Shown: positions 25,239-34,286 of the stretch, in pieces
Layout: the number at the start of each line of letters is the position of its first letter
Position numbering within the stretch: the first letter of the stretch is position 1
Position numbers and translations under genes: made by a program
Origin: Streptomyces naganishii JCM 4654
GTDB lineage: Bacteria > Actinomycetota > Actinomycetes > Streptomycetales > Streptomycetaceae
Length of the DNA stretch: 64,000 nt
Direction of reading: 5' to 3'
NCBI RefSeq assembly: GCF_014650575.1
Contig: NZ_BMVF01000011.1
Coordinates: forward strand, 124,001-188,000
Notes under the pieces: generated by a model
What the model was told of the DNA's origin: nothing
The model's input: only the letters and a program-made list of their open reading frames with translations
Database searches by the model: none

Positions 25239-26588
25239 GTGAGCACCACCGGATCCAAGCGTCCCGCCCAGGTCAGCGCCGCCCGACGCCGTACTGTCAT
25301 CGACGCCCTGCGCCGCGGGGCCGTGCCCGAGAGCGGGCTCGACCTGCTCGCCACCGGGCTCGACCGGTTCGAGGCGGCCCTCGACGCGGAACTGGACGCC
25401 GTGGCGTCCGGCGGGTCCGTGTTCAAGGCCGTGCGCGGTGAGTACGGGTCCGGCAAGACGTTCTTCACCCGCTGGCTGGGGGAGCGGGCCAAGCGCCGCA
25501 ACTTCGCCGTGGCCGAGATCCAGATCTCCGAGAACGAGACGCCGCTGCACAAGCTGGAGACGGTCTACCGGCGGCTCACCGAGCGCCTCACCACCTCCAG
25601 CTTCCCGCCCAGCGCCCTGCGCCCTGTGGTCGACGCCTGGTTCTACGCCCTGGAGGAGGACGCTCTCGCCGCCGGGGCGACCGAGGACGAACTGCCAGGC
25701 GAGGTCGAGAAGCTGCTCGTCGCGCGGCTCGCCGAGGTATCCCGGCACGCCCCGTCGTTCGCCACCGCACTGCGCGGTTACCGGGCCGCCCTCGCCGAAG
25801 GTGACGAGGCGACCGCAGCGGCCGTTCTGGCGTGGCTCGGCGGACAGCCGCACGTCGCGGCCTCCGCACGCAGGAGCGCCGGCGTGCGTGGTGACCTCGA
25901 CCACTTCGGGGCCCTCGGTTTCCTTCAGGGGCTTCTCACCGTGCTGCGCGACTCCGGGCACACCGGGCTGTTCGTCGTCCTCGACGAGGTGGAGACCCTG
26001 CAACGGGTCCGCTCCGACGCCCGTGACAAGGCGCTCAACGCGCTGCGGCAGCTCATCGACGAGGTGCACTCCGGACGGTTCCCCGGCCTGTACCTCGTCA
26101 TCACCGGCACGCCGGCCTTCTACGACGGCCAGCAGGGCGTGCAGCGCCTCGCCCCGCTCGCCCAGCGGCTCGCCACCGACTTCACCACCGACCCGCGCTT
26201 CGACAACCCCCGCGCGGTACAGATCCGACTGCCCGGCTTCACTCAGGAATCCCTCGTCGGTCTCGGCGTCACGATCCGGGACCTGTACGCGGACGCCGCC
26301 ACCTCGCCCGAGCGCGTGCGGACGGTCGTCGACGACGCCTACGTCGCGGACCTCGCCCGGGCAGTCGGCGGAGCGCTGGGCGGAAAGGTGGGGGTTGCGC
26401 CCCGGCTGTTCCTGAAGAAGCTCGTCGGGGACGTCCTCGACCGGGTGGACCAGTTCGACGACTTCGACCCACGTCGGCACTACAAGCTGACCGTCGCGAG
26501 CAGCGAGCTCACCGACGTGGAGCGGAACCTGGCTGCCACGGTCACCGGCGGTTCCGCGTCCGCCGATGACATCGACCTGGAGCTGTGA
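25239..26588 (+). CDS. brxD: BrxD, BREX ATP-binding protein
   Basis: The 449-residue protein (GTG 25239 chosen; an in-frame GTG at 25188 would add 17 residues) has Walker A GEYGSGKT at 67-74. Walker B follows at LFVVLDEVETLQ (Asp249, Glu250). This is the AAA-like ATPase BrxD that accompanies BrxHI in type 2 BREX loci. The remainder contains the usual conserved PGLYLVITGTPAFYDG (sensor 1 region) and a helical C-terminus. It overlaps brxHI at the stop/start (TGATG), so they are co-translated. It is divergent from the DUF4177-like gene across 117 bases that must contain its promoter. Confidence 0.9.
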   Translation: MSTTGSKRPAQVSAARRRTVIDALRRGAVPESGLDLLATGLDRFEAALDAELDAVASGGSVFKAVRGEYGSGKTFFTRWLGERAKRRNFAVAEIQISENETPLHKLETVYRRLTERLTTSSFPPSALRPVVDAWFYALEEDALAAGATEDELPGEVEKLLVARLAEVSRHAPSFATALRGYRAALAEGDEATAAAVLAWLGGQPHVAASARRSAGVRGDLDHFGALGFLQGLLTVLRDSGHTGLFVVLDEVETLQRVRSDARDKALNALRQLIDEVHSGRFPGLYLVITGTPAFYDGQQGVQRLAPLAQRLATDFTTDPRFDNPRAVQIRLPGFTQESLVGLGVTIRDLYADAATSPERVRTVVDDAYVADLARAVGGALGGKVGVAPRLFLKKLVGDVLDRVDQFDDFDPRRHYKLTVASSELTDVERNLAATVTGGSASADDIDLEL

Positions 26589-28795
26589 TGGCAGACGGCC
26601 GCAGCGCTGCCGGGGAGAGGCCGGCCGGCGGAGGGGACGACGTGCTCGACCGGCTCGATCCCGTCGTCCTCCACCACGTCGTCAACACCCTGGGCTGGCC
26701 CGACCTGCGCCCTCTCCAGCGGGCGGCGATCAATCCGCTCATGGACGGCGAGGACGCCGTTCTGCTGGCGCCGACGGCCGGGGGCAAGACCGAGGCGGCC
26801 TGCTTCCCGCTGCTGTCGGCGATGGCCGAACAGCGGTGGACCGCAACCTCGGTGCTCTACCTGTGTCCGCTCAAGGCGCTCCTCAACAACCTGGCCGGCC
26901 GTGTCGACACCTACGCCCAGTGGCTGGGGCGGCGTGCCGCGCTCTGGCACGGCGACACCAAGGAGTCGCAGCGGCAGCGCATCCGCACCGAGGCGCCGGA
27001 CGTCCTGCTGACCACTCCCGAGTCGCTCGAAGCGATGCTGATCGGCGTGAAGACCGACCATGCGCGGCTGCTGGGGAGCGTGCGGGCCGTCGTCATCGAC
27101 GAAGTGCACGCCTTCGCGGGCGACGACCGCGGCTGGCACCTCCTCGCCGTACTGGAACGCCTCGAACGGGTCACCCGCCGGCCCATCCAGCGCATCGGCC
27201 TGTCCGCGACCGTCGGCAACCCGCAGCAGTTGCTGCACTGGCTCCAGGGCGCGAGCGCGGAAAGCCGAACGGGTCGCGTGGTCGCCCCGGGGGTGACGCT
27301 GCCCGCAACGCGTGGGGCCGGCGACGTCAAGGACGCCCCCACTGAGCAGGTGCCCCGGCCGGCGGGCGAGGTGGAGCTGGACTACGTGGGCTCCCTCGAC
27401 AACGCAGCCAAACTCATCGCCGCCCTGCACCGGGGCGAGAAACGCCTCGTCTTCTGCGACTCACGGGCACAGGTCGAGCAACTGGGCGCCGCGCTGCGGG
27501 CCCGCGAGGTGACCGTCTTCCTGTCCCACGCCTCCCTCTCCGTCGATGAACGCACCCGCTCCGAACAGGCCTTCGCCGAAGCACGCGACTGCGTGATCGT
27601 CTCCACCTCCACCCTCGAACTCGGCATCGACGTGGGCGACCTGGACCGCGTCGTCCAGATCGACTCACCGGCCTCCGTCGCCTCCTTCCTGCAGCGCATC
27701 GGCCGCACCGGCCGACGCTCCGGCACCGTACGCAACTGCCTGTTCCTCACCACCCGCAAGGACACGCTGCTGCAGGCAGCCGGACTCCTGCTGCTGTGGT
27801 CGCGCGGCTGGGTGGAACCGGTCGTCCCACCGCCCGAGCCACGCCACCTCGTGGCGCAGCAACTTCTGGCCGTCACCCTGCAACAGCACAAACTCGGCGA
27901 CCAGTTGTGGGACAGGCAGTGGAACGGCCTCGCCCCCTTCGACCGGTCCGCCGCCCCGATCCTGCGCTTCCTCACCGAGGAGGGCTTCCTCGACAGCGAC
28001 GGCGGCATGCTGTTCGTCGGCCCGGAGGCCGAACGACGGTTCGGCAAGCGGCACTTCATCGAGCTCACCGCGTCCTTCACCGCCCCGCCGCAGTTCACCG
28101 TCCTGTCCGGACGCACCGAGATCGGCCGCACGGACCCGAGCGTGCTCACCGAGGAACGCCCCGGCCCGAGACGCCTGCTGCTCGGCGGCCGCAGCTGGCA
28201 GGTCACCTACATCGACTGGCTGCGCAAACGCGTCTTCGTCGAACCCGCCGACAGCGGGGGCATCGCCAAGTGGATGAACGGCGGCGTCGCCGGACTGTCC
28301 TTTGCCCTGACCCGTGCGATGCGCGAAGTCCTGCTGGGAACGGACCCGCCCGTGACGCTCACCCGCCGGGCGGAAGGCTGCCTGGCCGCACAACGCCAGA
28401 GCGACGCCCCGGCCACCGTGCATCCCGGAAGCACCCTGATCACTCGCGTCGGTGCGGACGTCCGCTGGTGGACCTGGGCCGGATACCGTGCCAACGCCAC
28501 CCTCGGCGCCACGCTGCAATCGGCCACCGATCCCTTGCAGCGGCCCTCCGACTGCTGGTTGCGGCTGCGTGAAGACCTGACTCCAGCCGCATGGCGAGCG
28601 GCCCGCCGGAGTGCCGGAGAGAATCTGGTCCTTCCTGACGTGGACCGCCGAGCGGTTCGCGGTCTGAAGTTCGCGGCCGCCCTTCCCGAGCGTCTCGCCG
28701 TCGCCACGGTCGCGGCTCGGCTCGCGGACTTCGACGGCGCCGAGACGGTGCTGTCGGAGCACGTGCGTCTCGTCGACTTGGGCGCAGCCGGCTGA
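26588..28795 (+). CDS. brxHI: BrxHI, Lhr-like superfamily 2 helicase of BREX
   Basis: This 735-residue helicase shows ordered SF2 motifs: Walker A APTAGGKTE at 61-69, PLKALLNNL (Ia), TTPESLE (Ib), DEVH at 171-174, and SATVGNP (III). Then come VSTSTLELGIDVGDL (V) and QRIGRTGRRSG (VI). The C-terminal 250 residues match the Lhr-like extension with a winged-helix-type part. In BREX-2 loci this helicase is the last conserved gene. GTG 26585 is an alternative start that overlaps brxD by four bases. No strong terminator was found immediately after the stop. Confidence 0.92.
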   Translation: MADGRSAAGERPAGGGDDVLDRLDPVVLHHVVNTLGWPDLRPLQRAAINPLMDGEDAVLLAPTAGGKTEAACFPLLSAMAEQRWTATSVLYLCPLKALLNNLAGRVDTYAQWLGRRAALWHGDTKESQRQRIRTEAPDVLLTTPESLEAMLIGVKTDHARLLGSVRAVVIDEVHAFAGDDRGWHLLAVLERLERVTRRPIQRIGLSATVGNPQQLLHWLQGASAESRTGRVVAPGVTLPATRGAGDVKDAPTEQVPRPAGEVELDYVGSLDNAAKLIAALHRGEKRLVFCDSRAQVEQLGAALRAREVTVFLSHASLSVDERTRSEQAFAEARDCVIVSTSTLELGIDVGDLDRVVQIDSPASVASFLQRIGRTGRRSGTVRNCLFLTTRKDTLLQAAGLLLLWSRGWVEPVVPPPEPRHLVAQQLLAVTLQQHKLGDQLWDRQWNGLAPFDRSAAPILRFLTEEGFLDSDGGMLFVGPEAERRFGKRHFIELTASFTAPPQFTVLSGRTEIGRTDPSVLTEERPGPRRLLLGGRSWQVTYIDWLRKRVFVEPADSGGIAKWMNGGVAGLSFALTRAMREVLLGTDPPVTLTRRAEGCLAAQRQSDAPATVHPGSTLITRVGADVRWWTWAGYRANATLGATLQSATDPLQRPSDCWLRLREDLTPAAWRAARRSAGENLVLPDVDRRAVRGLKFAAALPERLAVATVAARLADFDGAETVLSEHVRLVDLGAAG

Positions 28796-28890
28796 GCCGT
28801 CCGCTGCCTGGCGGAGGGCGATCGCGGCGATCCGCGTGAACGGCACGTCGTCGCCATGCGTACCCCCTGTTCATGGGAGGATCCGGCAGC

Positions 28891-29664
28891 GTGGGTGTGT
28901 CGGTGGTGGTGCGGGGGGTGCGGGCCGGGGTGTTTGCCTCGGTGTGTGTGCTGCTGGCTGCCGCCGGGCACGGGCTCGCCGTGGGGGCCATGCCGCCGCT
29001 GTGGGCCGACGGGGGTGGGTTCCTCGGGGTGTTCGTAGGTGGGTGGCTGCTCGGGGGGCGGGAGCGGTCGCTGGCCGGGATCAGTGGGGCGATGCTCGTC
29101 ACGCAGGTCGCGCTGCACTTCGTCTTCGACGCCGCCCGGGGGATGGGGGAGCCCGTTGCGGGTGCCATGCCCTCTGGATCGTCGATCGGTTCGGCCATGG
29201 ACATGGGTGGCCCCTCGCGCATGACGATGGACGCGGCCGTCGCCTCCGCTTCCTCCGCTCATCCTCCCCACACCCTCACCCCCCACGCCCTTGCCGCTCA
29301 CCTGCTCGCCGCGCTCGTCGCGGCCTGGTGGTTGCGGTGTGGGGAGGCCGCGCTGTGGTGCCTGTTGCGCCGGGCCGTTGGCTTCGTGCCCGCGCTCCGC
29401 GCTTTGTGGCGGGGCGCGCCGGACCCGGCGCACGCCCGTTCCGTGACGCGCGTGCGCACCGGTTCCGTGGCGCGGCGGCTGCGGCGGTTGCTGTTGCGGC
29501 ACGCGGTGGGGCGGCGCGGGCCGCCGCGACGGATTCCGTACGACGTCCGGGAAAACACCACCTCTCTTGTACGGAGATCCGTTCAGTCATGTCCAGGACA
29601 TACCGCACGACATCAGCCCCAGCCTCCGCCTCCGCACGTGCCCTGCGCCGTGCCGGCGCCGTGA
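28891..29664 (+). CDS. Integral membrane protein upstream of ycnI-like gene
   Basis: The product has hydrophobic segments at VRAGVFASVCVLLAAAGHGL, FLGVFVGGWLLGG, MLVTQVALHFVF and LAAHLLAALVAAWWL. A Met/Ser-rich loop (GSAMDMGGPSRMTMDAA) lies between the third and fourth. GTG 28891 is chosen because GGGAGG lies nine bases upstream; ATG 28873 would remove that site. The reading frame continues 76 bases into the next gene, so the Pro/Arg-rich tail may be an accident of the frame. Such proteins commonly sit next to YcnI in Streptomyces, and the Met/His content fits a copper-related role (inference). Confidence 0.65.
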   Translation: MGVSVVVRGVRAGVFASVCVLLAAAGHGLAVGAMPPLWADGGGFLGVFVGGWLLGGRERSLAGISGAMLVTQVALHFVFDAARGMGEPVAGAMPSGSSIGSAMDMGGPSRMTMDAAVASASSAHPPHTLTPHALAAHLLAALVAAWWLRCGEAALWCLLRRAVGFVPALRALWRGAPDPAHARSVTRVRTGSVARRLRRLLLRHAVGRRGPPRRIPYDVRENTTSLVRRSVQSCPGHTARHQPQPPPPHVPCAVPAP

Positions 29665-30365
29665 CCGCTCTCGCCGCCGCAGGTGTCCTCGCCGCCGCCG
29701 GCGTCGCCTCGGCGCACGTCACCGTGCACCCCGAGAGTTACGCCAAGGGAGCCACCGACGGTGTGCTCACCTTCCGCGTGCCCAACGAGGAGGACTCGGC
29801 CAGTACCACCAAGGTCCAGGTCTTCCTGCCCACCGACCACCCGCTCCTCGGTGTGCTCGTCACCCCGCAGAACGGCTGGACCGCCAAGGTCACCGAGACC
29901 AAGCTCAAGAAGCCGGTCAAGACGGACGACGGCACCATCACCGACGCCGTTTCCGAGATCACCTGGACCGGCGGGAAGATCGGGCCTGGGCAGTACCAGG
30001 ACTTCGACGTCGCCTTCGGGCAGTTGCCCGACGACGCAGGGCAGTTGGCCTTCAAGACCCTCCAGACCTACTCGGACGGCAAGGTCGCCCGGTGGATCGA
30101 GGAACCGCAGGGCGGCGAGGAGCCGGAGAACCCCGCGCCCGCGCTCAAGCTCACCGCCAAGGAGGGCGAGGGGGCCGCCGCCTCGGCCACTGGCAGCAAG
30201 TCCGCCGCGGCGGCCGGCAGCACTGCGACCGCAGGCAGCGACTCGACCGCCCGTGGGCTCGGTGTCGCCGGGCTGGTCGTCGGCGTCCTCGGTCTCGCCG
30301 CCGCCGCGTTCGCCCTCGTACGGACACGGGCAGCGCGGGGCAGCCAGGGCCCCCAGGGGTCGTAG
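29589..30365 (+). CDS. YcnI-like copper-binding DUF1775 protein
   Basis: The 258-residue protein has a signal peptide (RRAGAVTALAAAGVLAAAGV) cleaved after SA. This leaves a mature N-terminal His (HVTVHPESY), which in YcnI-family proteins helps bind copper. The DUF1775 domain spans about residues 43-180 and includes RVPNEEDSASTTKVQVFLP and WIEEPQGGEEPENPAP. A Ser/Ala linker and a C-terminal membrane helix (GVAGLVVGVLGLAAAAFALV) with an Arg-rich tail anchor it outside the cell. It overlaps the upstream membrane protein gene and is followed by a strong hairpin. Confidence 0.88.
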   Translation: MSRTYRTTSAPASASARALRRAGAVTALAAAGVLAAAGVASAHVTVHPESYAKGATDGVLTFRVPNEEDSASTTKVQVFLPTDHPLLGVLVTPQNGWTAKVTETKLKKPVKTDDGTITDAVSEITWTGGKIGPGQYQDFDVAFGQLPDDAGQLAFKTLQTYSDGKVARWIEEPQGGEEPENPAPALKLTAKEGEGAAASATGSKSAAAAGSTATAGSDSTARGLGVAGLVVGVLGLAAAAFALVRTRAARGSQGPQGS

Positions 30366-30385
30366 GGCCGCCGGGAGACACCCGA

Positions 30386-30419
30386 AAGGGCCCGGATCAC
30401 GTCTGTGATCCGGGCCCTT
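30386..30419. terminator. Bidirectional hairpin terminator
   Basis: AAGGGCCCGGATCAC (30386-30400) and GTGATCCGGGCCCTT (30405-30419) form a perfect 15-bp stem with loop GTCT. It lies between the convergent ycnI-like and CDP-alcohol phosphatidyltransferase genes and can serve both. Confidence 0.85.
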
Positions 30420-30453
30420 CGTCGTTCCGTCGCCCGCTTCGGCCGGCCCCGCC

Positions 30454-31251
30454 TCACGCCGCCCGCGTGGCCTCCACCAGGACGTCTCCGACCGACGCCT
30501 CCAGCACCTCGTCGACCTCGGCGGCCACCATCGCGCGCATCCGCGAGCGGCGCCACAGCCACAGCACGTCCCGGCCGAAGGACCACACCAGCAGTCCGAG
30601 CGCCAGCAGGACCACGCCCAGGTCGCCCGCGTACGGCAGCAGGTCCGCGCCGGCCAGCAGGAGCAGGATGCCCTGGAGGGCGGCCACCGTCTTGCGCGCC
30701 GTGCTCGGCGGGAGCGGGGCGTTCAGCCAGGGGGCGAGGCGGGCGGCCGCGACGAAGGCGTAGCGCATGCCGCCGATCAGCAGCACCCACGGGCCGAGCG
30801 ACATCGACACGTAGACGCTCAGCACCAGGATGAGGAAGGCGTCGACCTCCATGTCGAAGCGGGCCCCCAGCGCGGTGGAGGTGCCGGTGCGGCGGGCCAC
30901 CTTGCCGTCCACGCCGTCCAGGACCAGGGCCACCGCCGTCAGTCCGACCAGTACCGACACCGGCGGCGCGCTCTCGAAGGAGTCCGCGACCAGTGCCGTC
31001 ACACCACCCACGAGCGTCGCCCGGCCCAGGGTCACCCGGTTGGCCGCGCCGAAGGTGCTCAGGCGCGACCGGTGCAGCGCCCGCGAGAGCACCGCCCAGG
31101 TGGCGATGGCGAAGACCAGGCCGGTCACCCAGCCCGCCGGCCCCATGCCGATCGCCGTGCCGAGCAGGGCCAGCAGCAGGATCTGGACGCCCGCTCCCAC
31201 AGCGGTCTCCTGCTGAGCCGGCCTCGCGTCGTAAGTGTTGTTCAGGGCCAC
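30454..31251 (-). CDS. CDP-alcohol phosphatidyltransferase family membrane protein
   Basis: This 265-residue protein has the exact family signature DG-x2-AR-x8-G-x3-D-x3-D: Asp115-Gly116, Ala119-Arg120, Gly129, Asp133 and Asp137. An extra Asp112 precedes it. There are about six hydrophobic segments. These enzymes move a phosphoalcohol from a CDP-alcohol to a second alcohol in the membrane, making phospholipids or phosphodiester-linked conjugates. The substrate cannot be read from the sequence. It is divergent, across 109 bases, from the dehydrogenase that begins the pterin-like cluster, so it may supply a lipid-linked step there (inference). Confidence 0.88.
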   Translation of the reverse strand: MALNNTYDARPAQQETAVGAGVQILLLALLGTAIGMGPAGWVTGLVFAIATWAVLSRALHRSRLSTFGAANRVTLGRATLVGGVTALVADSFESAPPVSVLVGLTAVALVLDGVDGKVARRTGTSTALGARFDMEVDAFLILVLSVYVSMSLGPWVLLIGGMRYAFVAAARLAPWLNAPLPPSTARKTVAALQGILLLLAGADLLPYAGDLGVVLLALGLLVWSFGRDVLWLWRRSRMRAMVAAEVDEVLEASVGDVLVEATRAA

Positions 31252-31360
31252 CGCACACCCTCCGGCCGAGTGACAGAGTCGATCTACGCCGCGTACGTTG
31301 TGCGCGGCCTGTGCACACCTCGGTACGTGAACAACTTCCCGATCGTTCAGGAGAACCTCG

Positions 31361-32347
31361 ATGAATGGTCCCGCCCGCGCCTTCTGGCTCAGCTCGCCCG
31401 GTCACGGCGAGATACGTGAGGTGAGCCTTCCGGACCCCGGCGAGGGCGAAGTCGTCGTCCGCACGCTGTACTCCGGGGTCAGCCGGGGCACGGAGACCCT
31501 GGTGTTCCGCGGCGGAGTGCCCGTCAGCCAGCACGCGGCCATGCGCGCGCCGTTCCAGGAGGGCGACTTCCCGGGGCCGGTGAAGTACGGCTACCTCAAC
31601 GTGGGAGTGGTGGAGGAAGGGCCCGAGGGGCTACTCGGCCGGACCGTCTTCTGCCTCTACCCCCACCAGAGCCGCTACGTCGTCCCCGCGAGCGCCGTCA
31701 CCCCGGTGCCGTCCGGCGTGCCCGCCGAACGTGCCGTCCTCGCCGGCACGGTGGAGACCGCCGTCAACGCCCTGTGGGACGCCGCGCCCCTGATCGGCGA
31801 CCGGATCGCCGTGGTCGGCGGCGGCATGGTCGGCTGCTCGGTGGCCGCGCTGCTCGCCCGCTTCCCGGGCGTACGGGTGCAGTTGGTGGACGCCGACCCG
31901 GCGCGGGCACGGGTCGCCGAGGCCCTCGGCGTCGGCTTCGCCCTGCCCGGGGACGCCCTCGGCGGCTGCGACCTCGTCGTGCACGCCAGCGCCACCGAGC
32001 AGGGCCTCACCCGCGCCCTCGAACTGCTCACCGCCGAGGGCACGATGGTGGAACTGAGCTGGTACGGCGACCGCCGGGTCGCCCTCCCGCTCGGCGAGGC
32101 CTTCCACTCGCGCCGCCTGGTCATCCGCAGCAGCCAGGTGGGCACCGTCTCCCCGCGCCGCGCCGGACGCACCTACGCCGACCGGCTCGCCCTCGCCCTC
32201 GACCTCCTCGCCGACCCCGCGCTGGACGCGCTGATCACGGGGGAGAGCCCGTTCGAGGAACTGCCCGAGGTCATGCCCCGCCTCGCCTCCGGGGAGATCC
32301 CCGCCCTGTGCCACCGCATCCGGTACGGCGGCGACGGGCAGGCCTGA
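31361..32347 (+). CDS. Zinc-type alcohol dehydrogenase-like (MDR) oxidoreductase
   Basis: The 328-residue MDR-superfamily protein has an N-terminal GroES-like part (SLPDPGEGEVVVRTLYSGVS) and a Rossmann motif VVGGGMVGCSVAALLARFPG near residue 150. It lacks the structural-zinc Cys cluster and the usual GHE of classical zinc alcohol dehydrogenases, so a zinc-free, threonine- or bacteriochlorophyllide-dehydrogenase-like enzyme is likely. It would oxidise or reduce an alcohol or sugar with NAD(P). The start has a good ribosome binding site (CAGGAGA). It heads the plus-strand cluster with the PTPS-like, glycosyltransferase and methyltransferase genes, 192 bases before the next gene. Confidence 0.8.
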   Translation: MNGPARAFWLSSPGHGEIREVSLPDPGEGEVVVRTLYSGVSRGTETLVFRGGVPVSQHAAMRAPFQEGDFPGPVKYGYLNVGVVEEGPEGLLGRTVFCLYPHQSRYVVPASAVTPVPSGVPAERAVLAGTVETAVNALWDAAPLIGDRIAVVGGGMVGCSVAALLARFPGVRVQLVDADPARARVAEALGVGFALPGDALGGCDLVVHASATEQGLTRALELLTAEGTMVELSWYGDRRVALPLGEAFHSRRLVIRSSQVGTVSPRRAGRTYADRLALALDLLADPALDALITGESPFEELPEVMPRLASGEIPALCHRIRYGGDGQA

Positions 32348-32484
32348 GTGCGCGCGAGGGGCGACGCGAGGGACGAGGTGTCCGCGGGGCCGCCGTTCAC
32401 ACCGGAACCACCAGAGCGCCTGACCTGAGAAAAGAGTGAGAGCGGGCTGAACAACGGGAAGGGTGCAGCCGTACTACTCGGCAT

Positions 32485-32508
32485 CCCCCGGCAGGGATAG
32501 GCCGGGGG
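32485..32508. repeat. Inverted repeat upstream of the PTPS-like gene
   Basis: CCCCCGGC (32485-32492) and GCCGGGGG (32501-32508) flank an 8-base loop, 31 bases before the TTG start of the PTPS-like gene. It could be a weak terminator, an attenuator or an operator. Confidence 0.35.
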
Positions 32509-32539
32509 GCCAGACGCGCCGCACCTGGAGGGTCGTCCG

Positions 32540-32938
32540 TTGTTCAGCATCACCGTCCGCGATCACATCATGATCGCCCACAGCTTCCACGGCGAGGTGT
32601 TCGGGCCCGCGCAGCGGCTGCACGGAGCCACGTTCCTCGTGGACGCCACCTTCCGGCGCGAGCAGCTGGACGAGGACAACATCGTCGTCGACATCGGCCT
32701 GGCCACCCAGGAGCTGGGCGCGGTCGTGAGCGAGCTGAACTACCGCAACCTCGACAACGAGCCCGACTTCGCCGGGATCAACACCTCCACCGAGTTCCTC
32801 GCCAAGGTCATCGCCGACCGGCTGGCCGAGCGGATCCACAAGGGCGCCCTGGGCGAGGGCGCCAAGGGCCTCGCGGGCCTGACCGTCACGCTCCACGAGT
32901 CGCACGTCGCCTGGGCGAGTTACGAGCGTGCCCTGTGA
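32540..32938 (+). CDS. 6-pyruvoyltetrahydropterin synthase-like T-fold protein (SCO6650-type)
   Basis: This 132-residue protein starts at TTG, supported by GGAGGG seven bases upstream. It has the T-fold layout with substrate-anchor glutamate in TLHESHVAW near the C-terminus. Zinc-site residues are only partly kept: His14 and His28 are present, but the second His of the family's HGH is Ala30 (LHGATF). From the literature as I recall it, the S. coelicolor homologue SCO6650 has a solved structure, lacks zinc and the catalytic triad, and does not make pyruvoyltetrahydropterin but could bind a pterin-like ligand. It overlaps the glycosyltransferase gene by four bases (GTGA). Its true substrate is unknown. 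Confidence 0.9.
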   Translation: MFSITVRDHIMIAHSFHGEVFGPAQRLHGATFLVDATFRREQLDEDNIVVDIGLATQELGAVVSELNYRNLDNEPDFAGINTSTEFLAKVIADRLAERIHKGALGEGAKGLAGLTVTLHESHVAWASYERAL

Positions 32939-34134
32939 CCGACACGACCATCGACCGGGCGCCCGCAGACGGCGCGCCCTCCCTGGCCTACGTGCCCGCC
33001 CAGCGCGCGGGCCTGGACAACGTCGGGATCATCCCCATGTCCCTGCGCACCGTGCACTTCGTCCTGCCGGGCGGTGTCGACGACCCGGCCACGCCGAGCG
33101 GCGGCAACGCCTACGACCGCCGGGTCAGCCTCGACCTGCCCGGCTTCGGCTGGCAGGTCAGGGCGCACGCCGTGGACGGCACGTGGCCCCGGCCCGACGC
33201 CCGGGCCCGCGCGGAACTCGCCCGCGTACTGCGGGAGTTGCCAGACGGCTCGGTCGTCCTCCTCGACGGGCTCGTCGCCTGCGGCGTCCCCGAGGCCGTC
33301 GTACCCGAGACGCAGCGGCTGCGCCTGGCCGTGCTCGTGCACCTGCCGCTCGGCGACGAGACCGGGCTCGAGCCCGCCGTGGCCGCCGAACTCGACGCAC
33401 GGGAACGGCAGGTGCTGCGCGCGGTGCCCGCCGTCGTCGCCACCAGCGACTGGGCCGTACGCCGGCTCGTCGCCCACCACGGCCTCGCCCCCGAACGGGT
33501 GCACGTCGCCGCGCCCGGCGCCGACATCGCGCCGCTCGCCCCCGGCACCGACGGCGTCTCCCGGCTGCTGTGCGTCGCCGCCGTCACCCCGCGCAAGGGG
33601 CAGCACCGGCTGGTGGAGGCGCTCGCCACGGTCACCGACCTGCCGTGGACCTGCGTGTGCGTCGGCGGACTCACCCAGGACCCCGGCTACGTCGCCCAAC
33701 TGCGCGCCCTGATCGGCAAGCACGGCTTGCAGGACCGTTTCCACCTGGCCGGACCGCGCTCCGGCGCCGACCTCGACGCGGCCTACGCCACCGCTGACCT
33801 GATGGTCCTCGCCTCCTACGCGGAGACCTACGGCATGGCGGTCACCGAGGCGCTGGCGCGCGGCATCCCCGTGCTGGCCACCGACGTCGGCGGCGTGCCC
33901 GAGGCGGTCGGACGCGCCCCGGACGGCGGGGTGCCCGGCATCCTCGTACCGCCGGAGGACCCCGCGGCGCTCGCCGCCGAACTGCGCGGCTGGTTCGGCG
34001 AGGCCGACGTGCGGCGCCGGCTGAAGGCCGCGGCACGCGGCCGCCGCGCCGCGCTCGACGGCTGGGCCACGACCGCGCGCAGCCTCGCCGGAGTGCTGGG
34101 CCGGCTGCCGGACGAACCCCGGAGGGCGGCATGA
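32935..34134 (+). CDS. Glycosyltransferase family 4 (GT-B) protein
   Basis: The 399-residue protein starts at a GTG coupled to the PTPS-like gene. Its C-terminal half is a typical GT4 nucleotide-sugar-binding domain. ATSDWAVRRLV and HVAAPGADIAPLAPG mark the interdomain region, VAAVTPRKGQHRLVEAL starts the second Rossmann domain, and ETYGMAVTEAL carries the E-x7-E motif. It transfers a sugar from a nucleotide donor to an acceptor that is unknown here. No signal or membrane segment is seen, so it acts on the cytoplasmic side. Coupling to the PTPS-like gene suggests that the acceptor is a pterin- or pyrimidine-derived intermediate, or a lipid linked to it. Confidence 0.88.
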   Translation: MTDTTIDRAPADGAPSLAYVPAQRAGLDNVGIIPMSLRTVHFVLPGGVDDPATPSGGNAYDRRVSLDLPGFGWQVRAHAVDGTWPRPDARARAELARVLRELPDGSVVLLDGLVACGVPEAVVPETQRLRLAVLVHLPLGDETGLEPAVAAELDARERQVLRAVPAVVATSDWAVRRLVAHHGLAPERVHVAAPGADIAPLAPGTDGVSRLLCVAAVTPRKGQHRLVEALATVTDLPWTCVCVGGLTQDPGYVAQLRALIGKHGLQDRFHLAGPRSGADLDAAYATADLMVLASYAETYGMAVTEALARGIPVLATDVGGVPEAVGRAPDGGVPGILVPPEDPAALAAELRGWFGEADVRRRLKAAARGRRAALDGWATTARSLAGVLGRLPDEPRRAA

Positions 34135-34286
34135 GGAAGACGACCTCGCGTACGACTCCGAGTACGACCTCGAGTACGACCCCTTCGACGGGCGCCGGCC
34201 GGAGCGGCGGGCGTGTACCGGCCCAGCCCGGCCCGCGCGACGTACCGGACGCGGCACCGGCCGCCCACCACGCCGGGAGGCATTCC

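Noticed and set aside
28820..28832. Terminator hairpin after brxHI (GATCGC-G-GCGATC)
   Set aside because: Only a 6-bp stem with a one-base centre, which cannot form a stable hairpin loop.
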